Source: Ischnura elegans | Taxonomy: Eukaryota; Arthropoda; Insecta; Odonata; Coenagrionidae | Assembly (NCBI RefSeq): GCF_921293095.1 | Contig: NC_060252.1 | Span: 4,898,001-4,962,000, forward strand | Length of the DNA stretch: 64,000 nt | Direction of reading: 5' to 3' | In this document: positions 12,590 to 24,090 of the stretch, in pieces | Position numbering within the stretch: the first letter of the stretch is position 1 | Layout: the number at the start of each line of letters is the position of its first letter | Notes under the pieces: model-generated | What the model was told of the DNA's origin: nothing | Databases searched by the model: none | The model's input: the letters and a program-made list of their open reading frames with translations, nothing else | Position numbers and translations under genes: made by a program

Positions 12590-13165
12590 GAGCGCGCAAT
12601 TTTTGCGGCAAAGGACGAAGACGTGGGTGACTTAAAATTCTTTATTCAGAATGAAATCGTTCCTACGCTGAACTGACTCAAATTTATTGACTGTGTAACA
12701 AACGGAGACGAAGTCACCAACTGTCCATCTGAATTTTTATACTTCTTGGATGTTCCTGGCTTACTATATACCGCACAATTTACTGCTCGGAGGTTGGATC
12801 GGTGGTCATGATGCTTCGAAGCCAAAACCAACCAAAAATATGCGATGGAACACGGATGGTGATAACAAAACTGATGATCAATGTGATTCACGCGACTATT
12901 CCCAAAGGATAATTCAAATATGAGGAAGTTCTCATTCCGAGGATTCCCAAGATCCCAACTAATATGCCGTTCGAGTTAAAACGAATTCATTATCCAATTA
13001 ATGTTTCATTCGCGGTGACGACTAATAAATCACAAGGTGAGCGTTTGTAGTCTGAATCTAGAAAACCTATGTTGATCTCATGGCCAAATATGTGTAGCAT
13101 GTTCACGTGTTGGTAACTATCCACTTTATTTGTTCTTTCGCCTGATAACAAAAGGTACCCGCAGA
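12590..13165 (+). pseudogene. Helitron helicase (Pif1-like) C-terminal relic
   Basis: Broken translations line up with the end of the Helitron Rep/helicase protein. In order they are an ILAPKNE-type segment (12605-12640, degenerate), NCPSEFLYFLDVPG (12715-12755), a QPKLCNGTR-like segment near 12830, then LIPRIPKIPTNMPFELKR (12930-12985), and the conserved helicase motif VSFAVTTNKSQGE near 13000-13045. A GQLYVACSRVG-like remnant and KRYPQN follow. Several in-frame stops separate these blocks. The downstream frame 13168-13440 is not recognised. The N-terminal Rep domain and the Helitron ends were not found. Confidence 0.65.
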
Positions 13166-14004
13166 ATTTGATTGCGACTTCAAATTGCAACAATGGCGTG
13201 TTTTTTTCAATTTTGATCCGTGATTATCGAAAGTTTTCAATGGACGCCAAATTCATTCTTCAGGGTGGCTGCATTCAATCCATGTCTAAAATGACAAAAA
13301 TTATGGTGAACTCGGTTATTGTTTTTGACATGAAAATTTTCAAAGATTTCTTCCACTTCAACAACTTCCGGGAGACCAAATTCCGTGGATTTACAAAATA
13401 TCCAGCAAACTTCGACAAGCACTTCCTAATACGTGTTTAAGTTGAGTTGTTTCCCATTTGGATGAAGCTGAGATGTATCCATACTGTAAACTGGTTTCTG
13501 GAAGAATCCGGTCACTATTATATGCTGTGGACTAAGATCAGGGTTTAAAATCTAAAGTTTCTCGAAACTGGACAACATTGCCACTAGCGCCTTAAAATTC
13601 AAAATGTGTTGATGACTGGGAGGGTGGGTTGCGTAATCAAGCGGAGCCCAATCTGCAACCAAAATAGCCGTTTCCATGGAAAGCAACAGCGATTATAAAT
13701 TCCAACGTCGCGCAAACGAAATGAACCGCTTATTTCATGAAATGTGTGATTTTCTGATGCGTGACTTTTGGCAGAAAAAATGGCCAATGTGTGCAACTGT
13801 ACAACCAATGCCACCTCCTCTATCCCTCAGAGCAAACTCCTAGGACAAGAGGCTGCTGCATGAGGCGATTGGTCGTATAGTGATGTCGATCACCGCTTAA
13901 TTGCAAATCGCGAATAACCGATCATCGGTCTCTAGCACGAGTGTACTCACAACCGATGTCGATCACTCCCTATGTCTGCGTGTATTCTCTTTATGTATTC
14001 TAAG
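13166..14004. other. Geneless stretch after the Helitron relic
   Basis: An open frame of 90 codons at 13168-13440 (plus) has no motif I recognise and may be leftover Helitron sequence. The rest shows nothing. Confidence 0.3.
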
Positions 14005-14315
14005 CAGTGGCGCAGCGAGGGGGAGGGTTTGGGGGTTAAACCCCCCCCCCCCCCCCCCAGAGCTCAGAGAAATATTTAAGTTTTAACCATTTCACTTAAT
14101 TGGATTGATATTACTAATAGAATAGTGTAAGGATAAATAAAATATCCCTCAGAAAGCCGTAAAGCTTACCATTTTGAACCGTTTATCTTTAAATTCCGCA
14201 ATTCGTTAATCTCGCACCTACCGCTTATCCTGGTGGGTATTCCATACCCCAATACACCCTGGTATTAGTTGCACCTAAACCTCCCCCCCAACCTTAATTC
14301 CTGGCTGCGCCCTTG
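14005..14315. mobile_element. hAT-type MITE (311 bp) with 8-bp target duplication
   Basis: The left end reads CAGTGGCGCAGCGAGG and the right end, reverse complemented, reads CAAGGGCGCAGCCAGG. The element is flanked by ATTCTAAG (13997-14004) and ATTCTGAG (14316-14323), an 8-bp duplication with one mismatch. A long C-run lies near its left end. There is no coding capacity. The TIR sequence and 8-bp duplication fit non-autonomous hAT elements, and a second related element occurs at 19310. Confidence 0.8.
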
Positions 14316-14323
14316 ATTCTGAG

Positions 14324-15629
14324 TGCACTTACATAATTAGTCACTAAATGTCTTAATTGGAAAAACCACGATTGCACCAGGACTCACATTGGCAGAGGAA
14401 TTTCATTCGTTTCCGGTCGTGAATGACTTTTCCCGATCACGAAAGACCGGCACTCAGTTCGATCACGACTTAGGACCACCGACTTGGGTCGACACTGATC
14501 GACAATCGATATCGGTCGAGAATGATCGATCCCGTTCATAAATCCTTCGAAAAAAAGAAAAGTGGGTGGGCGCACGGAGTGTTTCATAGCTCCCCTCAAG
14601 TAGCACTCAAAAAAGGCAATGGCTGAGTCATAGCCAAAGCTTAAGTGGAGGCGTCATTGTCTCCCTATAAACTCCCAAGCGGTCGGTCGCGCCACGCAAA
14701 CTCCTCCTCGCAAAAGCGCCACCGAGAAATCCTTTCGCGTTCGCTTTGCCCTCGCTCGGCATCACGTGGAATTCCTCCGAGTGCTAGCCAAGTGCTCGCT
14801 CCGCACACGACACGCGCCCTCTCAGTCCCCTTTTGAGCTCCGATTGAACGCGGAGCGCAACGAATACGTCGTTGATCTCGTCGAGAATCAAAGCAGGAGG
14901 CCCTTTTGAAAGCGCTCGACAAACGAGGAATAAAGAGCGAGAATAGCGGATTCCATATGCAAAGAATCATGCCCTTCACAGAATCCACCTCGAATGGCGA
15001 ACCATACATGCATGCGCGCTATGAACACCCGAGGACTAGAATTGAGAGCCTTTCCTTCTTCCAGTTGGGTGTGGGAGTAGAGTCAGGTGCCATCGAATGC
15101 ATGAATAAATCACCACCAACGGTCATTATTTCCATGATTAATGAATCACAGAAATATAGCAAATATGCAACTGATTTCAATTGAAACGGACTTTTCTCTC
15201 AGACATTAATTCGGCACGAGAAAAGAATGTAAATCGGTGATCGACTCTTGTCTCGTCTCGGGGACAGCAACGTGCCATCAAACCCATTTAAACACTAGCA
15301 GGTCACGTGCATTCAGTTCTCAAGCGAGGATCTAGATTCTATGTACGTCCGTCATTTCTTCTTATCTCTTGAAAATGTGTCCTCCTCACTTTTTTTATGA
15401 AGTTCATCCGAGCCCACGATTACGTCTGAATCACTCACTGTCCTTCATAAACGACAATGGGGTCATTCACGCAGAGACCCGAATTAGAAATTTATTTTGG
15501 TATATTTTTGTAATATAATTTGTTTTGTAATAAAGTAATGATAAGTACCTAAAAAGAAGTCTTCCTCATTAATCAGCCATTTTCTCATAACTTAAAAATG
15601 AAAAATATCAAAAGTTGCCGCCCACTTCT
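14324..15629. other. Geneless stretch, GC-rich around 14650-14900
   Basis: Positions 14400-14560 have many GATCG/CGATC motifs. Positions 14650-14900 are GC-rich with overlapping small ORFs on both strands, none with a recognisable domain. A promoter or CpG-rich region is possible but not supported by any transcript signal that I can identify. Confidence 0.35.
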
Positions 15630-15950
15630 GATGAGTCAGTGACGTCATTGAAGTTCCGGTTCATTGATTCGTTCTTAGAGACTCGATCATTGGTGGAAAC
15701 AATCGTTCACTAGAGAGTTAATGGCGACTGAGATACGAATGCGCGAGACCGAGGAGTTTCGGAGAAGCGGTGAGATATAATGACGTCATCAACTTATCAG
15801 CGAGAGGGGTAATCCTTGTCGATAATCCGCCGCGAATAGCTCGAGTAGTAGGTGACGGATCGAAAAACGGATAAAAGCGGATTCCTCTGGAGGGTGTATT
15901 TTTCAAACTCTATCGGAATCGACAAAATTTATTTAAAAAATGGCTAGCGA
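15630..15950. repeat. Dispersed repeat with two TGACGTCA palindromes (copy A)
   Basis: TGACGTCA occurs at 15640-15647 and 15781-15788. The second is followed by TCAAC and TCAGCGA, then downstream by GGATCGAAAAACGGA and ATCGGAATCGACAA. The same order of landmarks recurs at 27900-28200 with diverged sequence between them. No coding potential was recognised, and the ends of the repeat are not defined. Confidence 0.6.
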
Positions 15951-16589
15951 CCGCATTGAGAATTTCCTGGTTCCAAAGGTATCATACTTACATTAATAGG
16001 AACAAGGAGTCAATATTAGAATGTTTGCCATTGAATACACGTTTAAAATTATATTCATAGGAAATAGTGACTGATATTTAATATCTCACTAATTTCATGT
16101 CTGGCTACGGTGTAAGCAATAATAATCAATTTTATACCAGGGAGCAATTAATACAGATACATCTTCATACAGGATACATCTTCCCACTTACCCCGCAAAG
16201 CACCTCAAATGGCATGTGGCGGGGGGGGGGGGGGAGTTAGGACATCACGCGTTAACAAATTAAAAAAATAATTAAAAGTAGTTCAGCCTATCATTTATTA
16301 AAGTTCCCCATGGCTCGGGAGAAAAACGAATTCCCATATCTATCCGTTCGGCAAAAACATCTCTCTTAATTTATCGCTTCTATAGGACCTGGAAATATAG
16401 TGTGGCTCTAATATCATGTTCTCTGTGTCGCTCTTAAACATATCCATTCTCAATTGTTCAAGCCTTTCCTTCGGCTTTCCTTCGTGTTTTATTCAGTTCG
16501 CGGATTAAGTCTTTCTGCACCCGATCCCACATGATCGATGCTTATTCAAGGTGTGACCGGGTGAAGAGCGAAATTTCCTCTTTACTCCA
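15951..16589. other. Geneless stretch with a poly-G run
   Basis: A G-run lies near 16220-16234. No gene, RNA or clear repeat was seen. Confidence 0.4.
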
Positions 16590-18065
16590 AAATAATTTGG
16601 TATAAAAAACGAAACCTGATTGATGAACTGGAAAAATGTAGATGTACTAGATAGAGTGGATCGTGCGAAACCCAGTTAGCGGTTTTCGCCCGTGATATTT
16701 TAGTCTCCGTAGAGGACAATATTCCAGTAGACGCGATTTTTCTTGATTTCAAAAAAGCATTTGAAGTGCCCCAGTGGAAAGTCATTGATAAAATTGACAT
16801 ATTACGGCCTAGATGACGATATCATTTCCTAGATAAGAGAACGTTCGAGCGACTGCGTGCAAAGAGTATCATTAGACGGTGCAGTCTCCGACGAGGTTAG
16901 ATTCACTTCTGGCGTCCCTCAGGGTTGTGTCATAGGCCCACTCCCATTCCTGCTTTATATAAACGACATTGATGAAAATTACACAGTAAGCTACGATTAT
17001 TTGCAGACGACGATTTAGTTTACAGGAAAATCCGTTCTAGTAAAGATAGAGATGAACTAACGGAGGTCCTTGCGTGGTGCGATGCATGGCAGTTAGAATT
17101 AAATTTTAAAAAATGCGTAGTAATGAATTTCTGCAAAAAATGACTCCCAACAACATAGTTAAATCATTCAGAGTACCCAATTAGAGAGAGTAGAATCCGT
17201 GAAATACGTAGGAGTTACTAGGAGGATACTCAATAATGATCTATCGTTGAGGAAACACATTCTGGAAGTAAAAGGTCAAGATAATCGTAAATAGGGATTT
17301 TTAAAAAGAATACTAGCGAAATGGGACGACAAAGTGAGAGAAATTTAGCTAAAAAGAGCTACTTTTCCCTCGTTAGACCCCATTTAGAATACGCTGCCAG
17401 TGTTTGGGACCCCCATGAAAAAGGCTTAATAACAGAGTTAGACCGCGTGCAAAGAAGAGCTGCAAGGTACGTGTAAGGTCGTTACGACAGTCTTGTTAGT
17501 GTAACTGACCTCTTAGATAAACTCGGATGGGAATCTCTGTCGGACCGTAGATTGAAAAGTAGACTAAACCTATCAGATAAATTCAAGAGCAGTGAATTTT
17601 CTGACGAAGGTGTCTTACGAACGCCAACATACTACCGTAGATCCGCCGTAGATCAGATCATATAATTAAAATAAGAGAGATATACTGTAGAACAGACAGA
17701 TTCAGAATGCCTTTTTTCCGCGATCAATGAGAGATTATAATGGCAGCGTTAGAACACATAAATAGATTAGATGACTTGTAGTGTAGCATACTAACTTGCG
17801 TATACCTTAATGCATGTTTCTGAATATTCTTATTATTTCTAACGGCATATTTTGTGTGTTCTAACTTTATTGGCAGAGAACCTTAATAAGTAGTTTTAAT
17901 CGTAAGTTTTGCCTTTGGATGAATGCGGTACTATAATATGTTAGTATGTGTATCGTTTTTTGTACCCTGTGGTGTGCATGTGGGAATCCAATTGTATGCT
18001 GGTGATCGATCACCCACTGCCAAACACCCTAGAGGTGGCTAGCAGGGTGTTATGTAGATGTAGAT
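16590..18065 (+). mobile_element. CR1-like LINE relic (reverse transcriptase 3' half)
   Basis: Degenerate reverse transcriptase in several frames. VDAIFLDFKKAFE (about 16730-16765) corresponds to RT block A, and [21 protein letters not shown] (about 16910-16970) to the conserved [21 protein letters not shown] block. The thumb and C-terminal region reads SYFSLVRPHLEYAASVWDP near 17355-17410, then LDRVQRRAARYV. A 3' UTR follows and ends near 18065 in repeats of GATGTA, the usual tail of this LINE group. Stops and frameshifts are frequent. The 5' half is absent. Confidence 0.75.
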
Positions 18066-18300
18066 GGTACTTACCTTGCACGAGTTAAATATTGAAAGCA
18101 AGTAAAGAAGGATTAACGGAACAAAATATAAAATGCTCGAAATCTAACAGAATTATATGTATCATCTCTTTTTCACATAAGTATCATATATGTAATAACA
18201 AATTATATGATACTTTGACAAGAGATGCTTGTATATATGTTTTCACTATCACACGTTGCTTGGGAGGGTAAATTAAAAAGGTAATTGTAACACGTAAATA

Positions 18301-18680
18301 AAACGCAGGTAAGTGACATTTTAAATCCAAACCTCAGAGATTTCTTTAAAATTTGGTGCCCCTTACAATTATTGAAAAAATTACCAATTCGCAGAATTTT
18401 ACAGAAATCAATGATATAGTTTAAGAAACTAAATTAGGAAAAAAATGTGAAAGGCGTGGGTCGGAGTCAATGGAAAATGGCCATTACTCTATTGCAGCTA
18501 TGGCGCAGTATTTAAGAAATTATATTTTAAAAGGAAACTAATACAGTCTAATAGTGTTTCATAATTGCGCTTTTTTGCGTGGATGCCCAAACCAGAGATA
18601 AATGACTTTAAATTTAAACCTTTAGTTCCTCAAAACACCACTTCTTTAATTATTTTCACACATTTTTATTCCCCAGGGTA
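18301..18680 (+). repeat. Diverged relic of the 4.4-kb transposon's terminal repeat
   Basis: The start matches the left TIR of the element at 1577: AAGTGACATTTT, then CCTCAGA, GATTTCTTT, AATTTGGTG in the same order. Further on, GATAAATGACT and TCAAAACACC also correspond. Substitutions are many and no transposase frame follows. It supports placing the true terminus at CAACACAG, including the block missing from the right end of the intact copy. Confidence 0.5.
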
Positions 18681-19301
18681 TTGAATATTCTCAGAAAAAT
18701 ATCGGAAGGATAAACTCACACTCATAAACATTAACAGAAAATTTATCGCGATAGTGAAATTTCAAGAGACTTGAGTAATAACACAACTGATGGACGGGGT
18801 CACCGGGGCAATCAGGTCAAGGGACTTTTGTTAAGCTTTTTGTACGTTTCATTAGGTTATCTGATGCGAAATATATTTCACATCAGATTGTAATCTAATA
18901 TGAAAATCAGTATTCATTATAAAATAAATGAATTCAGTGATTTAGGTAAAATAACGATATTTACTATGTAACACATCTATGTGGCATTAATTTAAAAATA
19001 CAATAATTGAATTGTTAAAAGTTATTTACCGTCGCCAAGATTTACAACACCCCACGGCTCATTATATAATGAGATGTAAGAGATGGTGACATCACACACG
19101 GATATGTGATTAAAAAATAAGTTCACGTCGTGTGGTATACTTAAAAAATATCAAATTTTGCAACAAATACTACTACAAGAAATTTAAAAAAAAACAGAAA
19201 GCTATCGACAAACAAATTTAAAAATTTTCAAATTACCTATATAGGGTTAAAAAATACTTAAAATAGTTAATATTAAAATGCTTAAGTATTTTTTACCAAC
19301 T
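18681..19301. other. Geneless stretch
   Basis: AT-rich, no recognisable gene or element. Confidence 0.4.
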
Positions 19302-19309
19302 ATCCAAAC

Positions 19310-19572
19310 CAGTGGCGTAGCCAGGAATTTCGTTCGGGGGGGGGGGGGGGTCCAAAAAGAGGGGGGAAATTTTTGAAAAACAGGGTACTACGTGATGGGT
19401 TTTAAACTAATTTTAACACTTTTCATAATCGAAAACACTTCATTTGTTAAATAAATAATTTTTAAATTCATGATTTTTCACTATTGTGTTTTCTTTTATG
19501 AAGGAAAATGATTGCAATTTTAATTTCGGGGGGGTCCGGACCCCCTATAACCAACCCCTGGGTACGCCACTG
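19310..19572. mobile_element. hAT-type MITE (263 bp) with perfect 8-bp target duplication
   Basis: The ends read CAGTGGCGTAGCCAGG (left) and, reverse complemented, CAGTGGCGTACCCAGG (right). ATCCAAAC flanks both sides (19302-19309 and 19573-19580). G-runs occur just inside each end. It has no coding capacity. Terminal sequence and duplication length fit a non-autonomous hAT element, and its perfect duplication suggests more recent insertion than that at 14005. Confidence 0.9.
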
Positions 19573-19580
19573 ATCCAAAC

Positions 19581-20752
19581 AATAATTTCTTATGACAAAT
19601 CTGCGAAATTTATGTTTTAAGTTGTTTCCTGGTGACAAACCCTCATTTCTGCACAGATTGTCCCATTCCTTGAGTCTGAAGTGAGGCGCGGCAACTAGCC
19701 AACGCACGCCCGTGCACTCGTGCCGAAGTGACAGCGAAAGATGAAAAATCGCACGCAGCAAATCAATCAATTGCACCTACACAGCGCGCTCGGCGGAAGA
19801 GATGCGGAGCAAGTAAGGCGGACGGCCGAGAGATGGCAGGGGGGTGCTCTGGCGCTGACACGCTCACTACTGGCGACCACGTGCGAAGAAGAGACGGCCT
19901 CCCAGGGGGCAGGAAGCGAGTATGTAATATGTATGTGGATTTGAGGGGGCATCAAGATCAGTGAAATATTATTTTACATGAATGACCAATGCTACGTAAA
20001 AATGTTAGAGGACATGCGATAGTAATGTCAAATGGAAAGTGACTGCTACGATAGCTCTAAGTGGTAGACAGCGTAAACGCCAAAAGTTATTCCCATTCCC
20101 TGAGGAGACGGCCCTAGCCCGCCGCATGTAAGAGGACGTGGTCAACAATTTGACCATTTTAAATACCAACTCTCATGTTTGAAATACATTTGGTTTTCAC
20201 ATGTTGGTTCGAATAGGCAAGGATAGAGCTCAACCCGGTCTATAAAACTCGTGTGGACATTACGCAGTGTTAAGGAGGGCGGATCAGAAAAATCGATTTT
20301 TTTCAAATCCATCTGGCGCAATGAAAAAAGTTGTGGGACTGATAAAAAATTTAAGACCCCTAGGTGAACCCTTGATCCTCGCTCAATTTATTGCCATTTA
20401 TAAATGGGGGAGGGTCAAAAATCGAAAAATATAATATATTATGGTCATTCTCAATAGATTCAGCCTTGAGTCCAGACATTGAGTGCATTTCGACGTATCT
20501 GCCACCGTTAAGCCACGAAATGCCAAATTTGAGTGCACGTCCTCAAAGAAAATATTCCAACGCCCTTGCAGCGCGGCGGAGAGCAAAGCGGTATGCCGCT
20601 CGCGTCCCCTCCCCGCTCGCCTCTTTCACCATTCCTAAACCTCTGTCTTTCCATGATGCAGTCTATCTGATATCTCTCCACATCCTCTACACTTTTCCAT
20701 GCGTACCTTATTGATGAATGTCATTTATGATGAACGAACCAACCCAGATAAC
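19581..20752. other. Geneless stretch
   Basis: Overlapping short ORFs at 19728-19964 and 20391-20714 lie in GC-richer patches and match nothing I recognise. No RNA gene or element was identified. Confidence 0.35.
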
Positions 20753-21085
20753 ACACACTTCTGTAATACACCTGTATTTTTCTTGTATCCTTACACATGG
20801 ATTCATACAGCTGTATTACACATGTATTAGTGTACTTTTACATGTGGAAATAATACACATGTAAATCAGCTGTAAGAATACACCAATTATACATATGTAT
20901 CTATACAGCTGTATTAACATGTATTATTCGTGTATTTTTACATTTGGAAATAATAAACATATGTAATACAGCTGTAAGAATACACCAATTATACATATGT
21001 ATTTATACATCTGTATTACAGATGTATTACATGTGTATTTTTACATATGTACAAATACAGCTGAATTACACGAGTATGAAGTCAT
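20753..21085. repeat. Left array of E-box-like palindromes
   Basis: About 330 bp consists largely of variants of TACANNTGTA, the centre alternating among CAGCTG, CACATG/CATGTG, CATATG and CATCTG/CAGATG. More than fifteen CANNTG hexamers are present. A similar array lies at 23838-24090. The units are not a fixed-period tandem repeat. They could be the ends of an unrecognised element or a natural cluster of bHLH-type sites. Confidence 0.75.
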
Positions 21086-22854
21086 CATCGCCTCTAATAT
21101 TCATGAACAAATATTCAGGTAATAATCATTTCATAATAGGATTTATTTTCGACCTATAATTGTATAAATAATGCCGGTACCCTTTTTGGAACCCATATTT
21201 AAATATGAACGCTGATGGTAATGTTTTGTTGTTAATTAATATGCTTAACGTACTATGCTGCGCCATGGCCACCTGCGCTCAATCGCCATATTATTAGACA
21301 GAGTCCTCTTTTTTTTCTCTGCACTCGTTGTTTACGTCGTGAAAGTTAATGTGGCCGGCAGTTGCTCGGCAAGATTTTCCGTTATTTGTAGAAGAAATAC
21401 GGCACAATAAGTTGTAGTTCGGCTCCTAATTGCTCCATTACCACCAAGGACGAGTTTAAAAATTTTAGTTTCCCTCAAAATACTGAGAGAAGTTTTTCTA
21501 CTCATAATGGTTCCTTAAATACTACTACCTTAAAATTTTAATAGTGTTGATCCACGTATTTCAATCATTTGGTTTGAACTGTGCCCAAGTAGTAATTTTT
21601 AAATATGTATTCCGGTTCAGATAATCCGGCGAGGTTCTTGACGAGTGTTTTAATGCTTCTTTGTTTTCTATTCATCAATGGAATATGTGAAATTTTGTGA
21701 TTAAAATATAATATTTAGTCTGGATTGCTGAGATGATTGTCGTAGTGTTTACTAACAATAAGTACCAGAAAGTGTAATAATAACTTATTAATGATGCTAG
21801 TTTTGTATTCAATAAAAATATTTGTTTGTGTCAATGCCGGTATGAAGTAATATTACGGTCATTCACAACAAATAAAGGCAATTACGTTTTTGACTAGAAT
21901 CTGCTTATCCCGATACATATTAATGGATGAAACTTCGCTTTTCATTTTTCGCATCATATTTCGAAGTAGTATGAATGCTGAATTTTACGATGCAATTAAA
22001 ATCTCGACGAGTCGCTTTTGCGACAAATCTTTTCCTTGATTCATTCCGAATTTTTTAATTCCAGTTTTGTATTAATAGGATCACATTCCTTCGGCTGGTT
22101 AAAACGGAAAAATACATCAACACCGAAATTTTGTCGTGGCCCAGAGCTGATGCTGCTGTCTGCTCCTTTGTACTTGAAATTTCAACATCTTTGGCCGAAT
22201 AATTACTTGTGGTACGTATTCAAGCTTAGTAACTAATTGTAAGATTTGAAAATTTACAATTAATTAGGTTTTTTTAAAATGGTTTCAGTGATTATCAAAG
22301 AGGACGGTGCCATTCATGCCTAAAAATTTAGAGCCATTAAAAAATATGGCTATGGAAAACTAGTAGTTTTTCATTATTTCTTCGTACATCATTTCAATTT
22401 CAAAACTTTATTGTCAGTGTATATTATTCATATATATTTTTCTAGGACTTATTGTTTTACTTATAGATTTCCTTTTGTTAAGCCTATGTGTTTAAGTGTG
22501 CTTTTATAAATGCCATGTAAAGAGTGATTGTGATGAGTGGAAGCTTATTGTTAATGGTTAGATATAACTTATTCAAGACCTGATGTGGTGTTGTGTGAAA
22601 ATATTATGGTTTTAATGATATTTTGGAGATTTCATGTGCAATTAAAACTTCTTTTAAATGCATTTCTTAGTGACATGTTGTGATAAACCTTGGATAATGT
22701 ACTCCTAAATCCATTGATGGTGTTTATCCTTCCTTGTAGGGGGATTTTCTGCCATTTCATTTTGCATTGATCCTATATTCTAGTGATTAGTTATGTTTAC
22801 CATTGGTATAAATTAATAAATTTGATTTGCATGTTGTTGCTGCTGTTCATGCAG
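21086..22854. other. Sequence between the palindrome arrays, no defined gene
   Basis: AT-rich interval. An open frame at 22018-22236 (plus) contains a possible exon after TTTTTTAATTCCAG, ending at a GTACGT donor near 22210, but its translation is not recognised. Otherwise nothing is supported. Confidence 0.3.
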
Positions 22855-22984
22855 GTTCCCAATTTTATGCATTGCTACTTCTGACCTGAAGATGCCAGCA
22901 GTATTGCAGGAGAAACTGCCGTCACCTATGGACAACTCTTATGATGTACCTACTTCAGTATATAATGAACTTAAAATTAAATGA
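22855..22984 (+). CDS. Candidate terminal exon of an unidentified gene
   Basis: A pyrimidine-rich tract ending GCTGTTCATGCAG precedes position 22855. From there a frame stays open for 42 codons to TGA at 22982-22984. Its translation includes ATSDLKMPAVLQEKL and SYDVPTSVYNE. I do not recognise it. No upstream exon could be joined with certainty; the open segment near 22064-22210 is one possibility. It lies between the two palindrome arrays and directly before a 70-bp tandem repeat. It may be chance, a retained piece of a host gene, or coding sequence of an element bounded by the arrays. Confidence 0.2.
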
Positions 22985-23146
22985 AAATTTTCGAATGACA
23001 GAATATGCACAATTCTTGTGATATTTAATAATGTATATATTGTACATTAAATGATAATTTTTATATGAAAGAATTTGTATAGTCCCTGTTATATTTAATG
23101 ATGTACATATTGTGCATTAAATGATAATTTTTAAATGAAGGAATTT
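22979..23146 (+). repeat. 70-bp tandem repeat, about 2.4 units
   Basis: Units start at about 22979, 23049 and 23119 with AAATGATAATTTTT or a close variant. They share ATATTTAAT, ATGTA and ATATTGT near the end. The third unit is truncated. Confidence 0.85.
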
Positions 23147-23837
23147 TTTGTCTTCACTATATTCTTAATATGCATTACAAATGGTTATTGGATGCATTCC
23201 TTTCTCATGGAATTCAGGATTCCCAGCATGACATTCACTTTGTCATTGGTCAGGAATTGCTAGGATTGACTACTTCATTGTCCTAACCTCCACTCTTCCC
23301 TGTGCTAGTCCTCACTGCTTGATAACTCATCCTATGTACTTCCCTTTCTTTTATCCGTGAACTTCATAAAATGTTTTCCATTGAGAACTGTTCCATTTTC
23401 CCTTCAATCTTGCTCTTCATGCACTCAGGGTTTGTCCAATCAATTTTATTCCTCTCTGGTATCCTATATGGTCCTCGTTTTTTACAACTCTGTAAAATTT
23501 ATTGTTTGTGGCCGTCCATTTTATATTCTCAATGATGTTCGATCTTCAGGTTTTGAGGGCCATCACGTTTTATCAAGGAAGATTGAGGGGCTCTGCATTT
23601 GAACTAGTACAGCTGCTACTTAGAGTAGCTATGGTAAGATGATGTGTGATCAAGTGAAATTAGAAATACAGAGCGTAAGTAAGGTTTAGTCAGATTAGTA
23701 ATTTTTCCATTGACTGCCTTTATAAGTCAGAGAAAATTCTTCTATTAATTCCCAGAGCAGCTAATATTAGAGGAATCAGCATGTTTAAGATAATGAGGTC
23801 AGCTAATGAATACTATTGAGCAAGAAACATAATTTAG
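23147..23837. other. Geneless stretch between tandem repeat and right array
   Basis: One 81-codon ORF (23357-23602, plus) has no recognisable motif. Nothing else was seen. Confidence 0.35.
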
Positions 23838-24090
23838 ATGTATCCATACATAGGGTATACAGCTGTAGTACACATGTATATTAGCTGTATTATGTACATA
23901 TACAGCTGTAATACACGTGTATTACAGCTATATTTCCCAGAAAAATACAGCTGTATGTATTACAGTGTGTATTACAGCTGTATGGCAGGACTTTTGAGCT
24001 ACTTTTACACGTGTAATACAGCTGTATTACAGATGTATACATCAGCTATACGTCATGTATAATGCATGTAATACAGCTGAATTACAGGTA
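23838..24090. repeat. Right array of E-box-like palindromes
   Basis: Repeated ATACAGCTGTA, ACACGTGTA and TACACATGTA modules cover about 250 bp. The array resembles that at 20753-21085 in motif content but is not a clean inverted copy. The right edge ends AATTACAGGTAACC, whose complement opens with an ACCTGTAAT that faintly resembles the left array's start. Confidence 0.75.

Noticed and set aside
20391..20714. 107-codon ORF as a gene
   Set aside because: No recognisable motif, overlapped by an antisense ORF, no splice or start context.
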